Made by a program: the position numbers and the translations under genes. Shown here one piece after another: positions 57,492-64,000 of a stretch of DNA of 64,000 nt; the first letter of the stretch is position 1, and each line of letters opens with the position of its first letter. The stretch is from Bacteroidota bacterium. GTDB lineage: Bacteria > Bacteroidota > Bacteroidia > Chitinophagales > Saprospiraceae. A model generated the notes under the pieces. It was not told the origin of the DNA, searched no databases, and was given only the letters and a program-made list of their open reading frames with translations. The stretch lies in assembly GCA_003045895.1 (NCBI GenBank), contig PZPC01000026.1:423-64422 (forward strand). Direction: 5' to 3'.

Positions 57492-59711
57492 ATGTATAAA
57501 TCAATCCTTATTTTGCTGCTGGTACTGGGTATCCACACGCTCGAAGCACAATCCCGCTGGACAACCGCAGCGGAAGAAAAAGCCATCACAGATCTCATGG
57601 CACAAATGACCCTGGCGGAAAAGGTGGGTCAAATGACGTTGTTTACCAGCGACTGGGACCAAACCGGCCCGACCTTGCGGGAAGGTTACCGGGAAGACAT
57701 CAAAACCGGAAAAGTAGGCGCGATCTTCAACGCCCACACCGCCGACTACAACCGGGAATTGCAACGCATCTCGGTAGAAGAAACGCGCCTGGGCATTCCG
57801 CTGATTTTCGGCTACGACGTCGTGCATGGCTACCGCACCATTTTCCCGATCCCGCTGGGCGAAGCAGCCAGTTGGAACGTCGTCTCCGCACAGGAGAACG
57901 CCCGCATTGCGGCCCGGGAGGCCGCTTCGGCGGGTTTGCACTGGACCTTTGCCCCTATGGTTGATGTAGCACGAGATGCCCGCTGGGGCCGGGTAATGGA
58001 AGGCGCCGGTGAAGATGTTTACCTGGGACAAGTCATGGCCCGGGCCCGGGTCAAAGGCTTTCAGGGCGACGACCTGGCCGATCCGTTCACCGTGGTGGCT
58101 TGTGCCAAACACTTTGCCGCCTACGGCGCAGCCCAGGCCGGGCGCGACTACCACACCGTGGACATTTCCGAGCGCAGCCTGCGCGAAATATACCTGCCCC
58201 CATTTAAAACGGCACTCGACGCCGGGGTGGGCACCTTTATGACCAGCTTCAACGAAGTAGACGGCGTGCCCGCTTCTGGCAACCACCACCTGCTCACCGA
58301 TATTTTGCGCAATGAGTGGGGCTTCGAAGGTTTCGTCGTGACGGACTATACCAGTATCAATGAAATGATTCCCCACGGCATTGTAGCCAACGAAGCAGAA
58401 GCGGGTGAACTCGCCGCCAATGCCGGCGTGGACATGGACATGCAAGGCGCCATTTATTACAACAACCTCGTCGATCAGGTAGCAAATGACCTGGTCAGCC
58501 TGGAGCGGGTGGACGAAGCGGTGCGGGAGATCCTGCGCATCAAGTACGCCCTGGGGCTTTTTGACGACCCCTACCGCTACAATGACCTGGAGCGCCAGCG
58601 CGACAACATTTTTACCGCCGACCACATCGCCGCCGCGCGCGCCGCCGCACGCGAAAGTCTGGTGCTCTTAAAAAACGACCAGCAGACCCTGCCACTGGCT
58701 AAAACCATCAAAAAACTCGCCGTTATTGGCCCGCTGGCCATCAGCCAGGAGGATATGCTGGGTGCCTGGCACGCCGATGGCCGGGGTGCCAACTGCGTGA
58801 GCGTCCTCAGCGGCATCCAGGAAGCCCTGGGCAAGGGGGCGGCGGTCACCTACCTGCCTGGTGTTCCGGTAGTAGGTGACGATGCTACGGGCATCCCCGC
58901 CGCCGTAGCAGCCGCGAAACTGGCCGACGCCGTGATCGTCGTTGCTGGTGAAAACTGGACCATGTCGGGCGAAGCCGCCAGTAGAACCGACATCAACCTG
59001 CCCGGCCGACAGGCCGAACTCATCCGCCAACTGCACGCCACGGGCACGCCGGTTATCGTCGTGCTCCTGAACGGCCGCCCACTGGCCCTGACCGACATCG
59101 TCGACTACGCCGACGCCATCCTCGAAGCCTGGTATCCCGGCACCGCTGGTGGGCAGGCGATAGCGGATATTGTTTTCGGCGACTACGCCCCCGCCGGTAA
59201 ACTACCCATCACGTTTCCGCGCTCCGTTGGGCAGATTCCCATTTACTACAACATGAAAAACACGGGGCGCCCCCTGGATTTCGCCAATAAATACACCAGC
59301 AAGTACCTCGACGAAAGTAACGATCCCTTGTTTCCTTTTGGTTTTGGCCTCACCTACACGACTTTCAGCTTCGGAACGCCGGAAGCCACCGTGGAACAGT
59401 CGCGCGACAGCGTCACCATTTCCGTCAGCATTGACGTCACCAACACCGGAAAACGCGCCGGACGGGAAGTGGTACAACTGTATATTCGTGACCTCGTTGG
59501 CAGTGTAACCCGCCCGGTACGCGAATTGAAAGCCTTCCAATTGGTGGACCTCGCCGCTGGTGAGCGCCAAACGGTACAGTTTTCCCTGACGGCGGAAGAT
59601 CTCTCGTTTCTCCGACGCGACATGAGCTGGGGAATGGAACCCGGCGCATTTGATATCTTTATCGGCAACGATTCGCGGGCCACGCAGCGAGTCAGCGTCG
59701 TGATTGAATAA
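57492..59711 (+). CDS. GH3 beta-glucosidase (probable sophorooligosaccharide-specific)
   Basis: 739 residues. Signal peptide (SILILLLVLGIHTLEAQ). The GH3 N-terminal barrel starts LMAQMTLAEKVGQMT, has ACAKHFAAYGAAQAGRDYH, and the nucleophile Asp in FEGFVVTDYTSINEM. The C-terminal domain (about 370-600, acid/base Glu region near NWTMSGEAASRTDINLPG) and an FN3-like end (about 640-735) follow. Neighbours predict cleavage of beta-1,2-linked glucose oligomers in the periplasm. Precedent: the B. thetaiotaomicron GH3 enzyme BT_3567 acts on such substrates. Confidence 0.9.
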   Translation: MYKSILILLLVLGIHTLEAQSRWTTAAEEKAITDLMAQMTLAEKVGQMTLFTSDWDQTGPTLREGYREDIKTGKVGAIFNAHTADYNRELQRISVEETRLGIPLIFGYDVVHGYRTIFPIPLGEAASWNVVSAQENARIAAREAASAGLHWTFAPMVDVARDARWGRVMEGAGEDVYLGQVMARARVKGFQGDDLADPFTVVACAKHFAAYGAAQAGRDYHTVDISERSLREIYLPPFKTALDAGVGTFMTSFNEVDGVPASGNHHLLTDILRNEWGFEGFVVTDYTSINEMIPHGIVANEAEAGELAANAGVDMDMQGAIYYNNLVDQVANDLVSLERVDEAVREILRIKYALGLFDDPYRYNDLERQRDNIFTADHIAAARAAARESLVLLKNDQQTLPLAKTIKKLAVIGPLAISQEDMLGAWHADGRGANCVSVLSGIQEALGKGAAVTYLPGVPVVGDDATGIPAAVAAAKLADAVIVVAGENWTMSGEAASRTDINLPGRQAELIRQLHATGTPVIVVLLNGRPLALTDIVDYADAILEAWYPGTAGGQAIADIVFGDYAPAGKLPITFPRSVGQIPIYYNMKNTGRPLDFANKYTSKYLDESNDPLFPFGFGLTYTTFSFGTPEATVEQSRDSVTISVSIDVTNTGKRAGREVVQLYIRDLVGSVTRPVRELKAFQLVDLAAGERQTVQFSLTAEDLSFLRRDMSWGMEPGAFDIFIGNDSRATQRVSVVIE

Positions 59712-59756
59712 TTACCTCACTATTGAAATTGCCCTTGAAATCATAAAAACCTGATT

Positions 59757-62741
59757 ATGAAACAAATAGCCTACATTTTACTCCTCCTGCTACCCGTTGG
59801 CCTGCTCGCGCAGCGGTCGGTGAAGGGAACGGTCACTGATGTGGACGGACCACTAACGGGTGTCAGCATCCTGGCGGTGGGTTCTTCTACGGGAACCATT
59901 ACCGACCTGGATGGGAACTACGACCTGACGTTGCCACCAGCAACTGACTCGTTGGAGTTCTCCTACATTGGCTACACGACGCAGAAAATCGCCGTTGCCG
60001 GGCGCAGTCAAATCGATTTGACCTTGTCAGAATCCACCCAATTGCTCGAACAAGTGGTGGTAATCGGCTACGGCAGCCAAAAGAAAGGTGACCTGACGGG
60101 TGCCGTCTCCGTGGTGGAATCCAAAGACCTGGACAACCTGCCCACCCAATCGCTGGGGCAGGCCCTGCAAGGGAAAGTTACCGGATTACAGATTATACCT
60201 ACCTCCGGCGCACCCGGAGCAGACGCCATCTTTCGGATTCGCGGCGTCGGGACGCTCAATGATGCCGACCCCCTCTTTGTGGTGGATGGGATGATTGTCA
60301 ACGACATATCGTTTATCAACCCCCAGGACGTGGCGAGTGTATCGGTGCTCAAAGATGCTTCGGCTACCTCCATCTACGGCGCGCGGGGCGCCAATGGGGT
60401 GATCATTATTACCACCAAGCTGGGCAATACCGACGGTCGCGGCAATGTCAACCTGAGCGCCTACACGGGTACCCAGGAGATCACCAAGACCATCGACCTC
60501 GTCAATGCGCAGCAGTATGCTACGCTGATCAACGAAGCCGACGTCAACGAAGGTCGTCAGCCCCGTTTTGCGAACCCGGACCAGTACACGACCTCTACCA
60601 ATTGGCAGGATGAAGTACTGCAAACGGCGGCGGTCAACAACGTCCAGCTCAGTTTCAACGGCGGCAACCAGCAGTCGCAGTACAATTTTAGCGTCAATTA
60701 CTTTGGCCAGGACGGCATCATCAAAGGGTCGGATTTTGACCGGATTACGACGCGTTTCAACAACCAACTCAAAGTAAAAAGCTGGCTGACCGTGGCTTCC
60801 AACGTTTCCCTGGGCTATACCACCAGCAACAACATCAACGGTGGCTCCATTCTCCTGGACGCTTACCGGGCCGACCCGCTCACGCCCGCCATCGATTCCC
60901 TCGGCAACTTTGGCAATACGGCTAATTTCGGCTCCACGGGCAACCCGGTAGCCACCATCTTCTACACCAACAACAAGTCGCAAGGTTACCGCGTCGTAGG
61001 CAACACCTACGCCGATGTGTCTTTCTTGAAGCACTTCACCTTCCGCACCAACTTTGGTTTGGACTACGTCAGCAACTCCAACAAGGATTTTGTGCCCGTA
61101 TTCCAGGTGTCGCCCATTCAGCAAAACCAGCAGAACCGCTTATCGGTATCCCAGGCGTACTACCGCAACTGGCTCTGGGAAAACACGCTGTCCTACGCCA
61201 ACAACTGGGGCGATCACCAGGTGGACGGTCTTGCCGGGCTTACCTACCAGGACAATTTTGGCGAATTCCTTTCGGGCAGCCGGCAAAACCTGGTGGGCGA
61301 GAGCCCCGACTTGCAGTACCTCAACGCCGGTGAGCAACTGACGAGCCTGGCCAACAACGGCGTCAACGGCGGCGACTGGGGCCTGGTGTCCTACCTCGGG
61401 CGCGTGAACTATACCTTCGCCAGCCGCTACCTGCTGACGTTGGCGGGCCGGATCGACGGTTCTTCGCGCTTCGGCGCCAACAATCGCTACGGGGTATTCC
61501 CCTCCGTCGGCCTGGGTTGGAACATCTCCAACGAGCCTTTCTTTCAGCAATCTGACCTGCTCAGCCGCCTGAAACTGCGCTTCAGCTGGGGCCGTACCGG
61601 CAACGACCGCATTGGCGACTACCGCTATACGGCCCTCGTGAATACCGGACTCGGTGCCGTTTTTGGTGCCAACGAAACCCTCAACCAGGGCTCTACCCTC
61701 CAGCAGTTGGCCAACCCGGATATCCGTTGGGAAGAAACCACCCAGCTGGACCTGGGCCTGGAAGCAGGCTTCTTCGACAACAAACTGCAACTCGAGATCG
61801 ACGCCTACCAGCGCACGACCGCCGGCATTCTTTTCGCCGCCGAAATCCCCGACTACCTCGGTGCATCAGCGCCTACGCGCAACATCGCCGAAGTGCTGAA
61901 CCAGGGGATTGACATCAAACTGGACTGGCGCCAGAAAGGCCGGGTGGTGCGCTATGGTGTTGGCGTACTCGGCTCCATCCTGCACAACGAAGTCCTGAAA
62001 GTAGACGACCTGGACAGCGACCTCTTCGGCGGTGGCCTCGGCATTGGTGGCCAGCTGGGTACCAACTCCCGGGCGGGCTTTCCCGTAGGCGCTTTTTACG
62101 GCCTGGTGGTGGAAGGCGTCTTCCAGAATGCTGCCGACCTGGAAAAATACCCGACCCTGGGCAACCAGGTGCCCGGTGACCTGCGCTTTGCCGACCTCGA
62201 TGGCGATGGCATCATCACGGCCGAAGGCGATCGCACGATCCTGGGATCAGCCATCCCCGATTTCATTCTCGGCGCCAATGCCTTCATTGAGGTAGCTGGT
62301 TTTGATTTGAATGTGGACTTCGTCGGCCAGTTTGGCAACGAAGTCATCAACGCCAAGAAGATGTCGCGCTTCGGTGCTTACAACTTTGAGTCTTCTTTCC
62401 TCGACCGCTGGACGGGCGAAGGAACCAGCAACAGCGAGCCCCGGGTAACCTTTGGCGGCACCAATATCGAACGCCTGAGCAGCCGCTTTGTCGAAGATGG
62501 TTCCTATATTCGCTTGCGCAACCTGCAGTTGGGTTATACCCTCCCCGTAGCGGTCGCACAGCGGATTTACCTGCAAAGCCTGCGGGTCTACGTCAGTGGC
62601 ACCAACCTTTGGACCTCGACGGATTTCACGGGTTACAACCCGGAGATCTACAATGGTTCGGTCTTTGACAACGGCATCGACCGCGGTACCATTTACCCCA
62701 TTTCCAAAACCATAAACGTGGGTATTGATATCCAGTTTTAA
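59757..62741 (+). CDS. SusC/RagA-family TonB-linked outer-membrane transporter
   Basis: 994 residues. Signal peptide (QIAYILLLLLPVGLLAQ), carboxypeptidase-regulatory-like domain (about 20-105, KGTVTDVDGPLTGVSILA), plug (about 110-230) with the SusC-type GYGSQKKGDLTGAVS, PLFVVDGMIVNDI and SIYGARGANGVIIITTK, and a large barrel to the end. It should import the oligosaccharides released outside, with TonB energy, together with the adjacent SusD. The start is 45 bp after the GH3 stop. Confidence 0.95.
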   Translation: MKQIAYILLLLLPVGLLAQRSVKGTVTDVDGPLTGVSILAVGSSTGTITDLDGNYDLTLPPATDSLEFSYIGYTTQKIAVAGRSQIDLTLSESTQLLEQVVVIGYGSQKKGDLTGAVSVVESKDLDNLPTQSLGQALQGKVTGLQIIPTSGAPGADAIFRIRGVGTLNDADPLFVVDGMIVNDISFINPQDVASVSVLKDASATSIYGARGANGVIIITTKLGNTDGRGNVNLSAYTGTQEITKTIDLVNAQQYATLINEADVNEGRQPRFANPDQYTTSTNWQDEVLQTAAVNNVQLSFNGGNQQSQYNFSVNYFGQDGIIKGSDFDRITTRFNNQLKVKSWLTVASNVSLGYTTSNNINGGSILLDAYRADPLTPAIDSLGNFGNTANFGSTGNPVATIFYTNNKSQGYRVVGNTYADVSFLKHFTFRTNFGLDYVSNSNKDFVPVFQVSPIQQNQQNRLSVSQAYYRNWLWENTLSYANNWGDHQVDGLAGLTYQDNFGEFLSGSRQNLVGESPDLQYLNAGEQLTSLANNGVNGGDWGLVSYLGRVNYTFASRYLLTLAGRIDGSSRFGANNRYGVFPSVGLGWNISNEPFFQQSDLLSRLKLRFSWGRTGNDRIGDYRYTALVNTGLGAVFGANETLNQGSTLQQLANPDIRWEETTQLDLGLEAGFFDNKLQLEIDAYQRTTAGILFAAEIPDYLGASAPTRNIAEVLNQGIDIKLDWRQKGRVVRYGVGVLGSILHNEVLKVDDLDSDLFGGGLGIGGQLGTNSRAGFPVGAFYGLVVEGVFQNAADLEKYPTLGNQVPGDLRFADLDGDGIITAEGDRTILGSAIPDFILGANAFIEVAGFDLNVDFVGQFGNEVINAKKMSRFGAYNFESSFLDRWTGEGTSNSEPRVTFGGTNIERLSSRFVEDGSYIRLRNLQLGYTLPVAVAQRIYLQSLRVYVSGTNLWTSTDFTGYNPEIYNGSVFDNGIDRGTIYPISKTINVGIDIQF

Positions 62742-62751
62742 AATAACAACC

Positions 62752-64000
62752 ATGAAAAAGCTAAGCTATCTTTTTCCCATCCTCCTCCTGGCCACGGCCT
62801 GCACCGACGTGCTGGACCGCGCGCCCCAGGAGAGCTACACCCTGGACAATTACTTCCAGGACGCAGAGCAGGCCACCCAGGCCACTAACGCCATTTATTC
62901 GCAAATGCGCGACTGGGAAACCCACGTCTTCAGCTACATTGGGATGACGGACATCGTCAGCGATGATGCCGACAAGGGCAGTACCGCCAACGATGGCTTC
63001 TTCCTGCAGGAAGTGGATGATTTCACCCTGACGGCCACCAACGTGGCGCCAGCCAGCGTCTGGTCGGGCTACTATACGGGCATCTTTCGGGCCAACCTGG
63101 CCATCGAGCGCATTCCCCTGGTACCCGAAATGGACGAAAATCTGCGCAAACGACTGATCGGCGAGGCCAAATTCCTGCGGGGCTATTTTTATTTCAACCT
63201 CGTGCGCTGGTTTGGCGACCTGCCCCTGGTTACGGAACCATTCCCCAGTGAATTTGCTATTCCCCGGAGCCCCAAGAGCGCCGTTTACGAACAAATTATC
63301 TCCGACCTGGAAGATGCGATCGCAGTGTTGCCGACCAAGTCGGGCTACGCCGCCAAAGACCTGGGCCGCGCGACGCAGGGTGCCGCCAAAGGCCTGTTGG
63401 CCAAGGTATACCTGACGGTGCAAAACTGGCCCGAGGCCGAGCGCCTGGCCCTGGAGGTGATCAATTCCGGTCAGTACGGCCTGTATCCCAGCTACGCCAG
63501 GCTTTTCCGCAAGGAAGGCGAGAACGCAGTGGAAAGCCTCTTCGAAGTGCAGACGGCAGCCTACGAGACGGGCGGTGGCGGTAGCCAGTACAACGAAGTA
63601 CAAGGCGTACGGGGTGACCCTAACCTCGGCTGGGGTTTCAACCGGCCCAGCAACGACCTGCTCACGGCCTACGAATCTGGCGATCCCCGCCGCGAAGCGA
63701 CCATCCTCTACGTCGGGGAAGTGCTGCCCGATGGCTCGGATATCGTCCAGGACAACCCCAATATCGTGGGTGAACGCTACAACCAAAAAGCGTGGGTACC
63801 CGAACACACTGGTGGAAATGATAATGGCCCTGGCAACATTCGCATCCTGCGCTACGCCGATATTTTGCTCATCGCCGCGGAGGCACTCAACGAAAATGGC
63901 AAAACCGCCATGGCGCTGCCCTACATCAATGAGGTACGTGAGCGGGCCCGCAGCGGCAGCGCCTCCGTACTACCCAACCTGACCCTGACCGACCCCGCTT
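62752..64000 (+). CDS. SusD/RagB-family outer-membrane lipoprotein (3' end outside window)
   Basis: ATG at 62752, 10 bp after the SusC stop; 416 residues are visible and the frame is open to the edge. The signal peptide has the lipobox ATAC (SYLFPILLLATAC), followed by TDVLDRAPQESYTLDNYFQ, the usual SusD start. FLRGYFYFNLVRWFGDLPLV and the TPR-like GAAKGLLAKVYLTVQNWPEA segment are family-typical, as is RYADILLIAAEALNEN at about 365. It caps the SusC transporter and binds substrate at the surface. The last residues are missing. Confidence 0.93.
   Translation, partial: MKKLSYLFPILLLATACTDVLDRAPQESYTLDNYFQDAEQATQATNAIYSQMRDWETHVFSYIGMTDIVSDDADKGSTANDGFFLQEVDDFTLTATNVAPASVWSGYYTGIFRANLAIERIPLVPEMDENLRKRLIGEAKFLRGYFYFNLVRWFGDLPLVTEPFPSEFAIPRSPKSAVYEQIISDLEDAIAVLPTKSGYAAKDLGRATQGAAKGLLAKVYLTVQNWPEAERLALEVINSGQYGLYPSYARLFRKEGENAVESLFEVQTAAYETGGGGSQYNEVQGVRGDPNLGWGFNRPSNDLLTAYESGDPRREATILYVGEVLPDGSDIVQDNPNIVGERYNQKAWVPEHTGGNDNGPGNIRILRYADILLIAAEALNENGKTAMALPYINEVRERARSGSASVLPNLTLTDPA

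Overview
The window looks like a chromosomal segment of a Bacteroidota organism of the Saprospiria type (Lewinella/Haliscomenobacter-like). I infer this from several kinds of protein that occur together: secreted proteins ending in type IX secretion (T9SS) sorting domains (type A 'PNP...' tails and one CHU_C/gliding-type tail), a SusC/SusD pair, a TonB-dependent receptor with an N-terminal carboxypeptidase-regulatory-like domain, the bacillithiol enzyme BshC, an ABC permease fused to an M1 aminopeptidase, and one plausible Bacteroidota-style -33/-7 promoter. No tRNA, rRNA or CRISPR array was seen.

Layout. Positions 1-2.8 kb hold three minus-strand genes of unknown function plus tail fragments of duplicated copies. 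Positions 2.8-15 kb are a mostly minus-strand metabolic block: M20 peptidase, acyl-CoA thioesterase, lipoprotein sulfatase of unusual composition, MFS transporter, type II NADH dehydrogenase, deoxynucleoside kinase, RBBP9-like hydrolase, and a two-gene ABC exporter/M1 peptidase operon. From 15 to 32.7 kb lie a TonB receptor, an acyltransferase and META lipoprotein, an alpha/beta hydrolase, AceK, a VOC protein, a Gfo/Idh/MocA oxidoreductase, an aldo/keto reductase, a voltage-gated-type K+ channel, GlpK, BshC, a GH30 lipoprotein and a fatty acid hydroxylase-family membrane protein. From 32.7 to 48 kb the region is richer in secreted proteins and in damage: two MITE-like elements, a CHU_C adhesin, a class III cyclase, a T9SS metalloprotease/beta-helix gene broken by a frameshift and an amber codon, a PKD/T9SS protein, a GH53 galactanase broken by a 17-bp tandem duplication, and a SulP transporter.

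From 48 to 64 kb (the window edge) there is a coherent polysaccharide utilization locus. It contains a membrane-spanning propeller/Y_Y_Y/HTH regulator, a GH144-type endo-beta-1,2-glucanase with FN3 and T9SS tail, a T9SS protein with five tandem jelly-roll-like glycan-binding domains, a second GH144-type enzyme made as a lipoprotein, a GH3 beta-glucosidase, SusC and a partial SusD. The gene content predicts use of beta-1,2-glucan: surface cleavage and capture, SusCD import, then breakdown to glucose. The variation worth attention is that the enzyme and the glycan binder appear to be exported by T9SS, where classical Bacteroides loci use surface lipoproteins.
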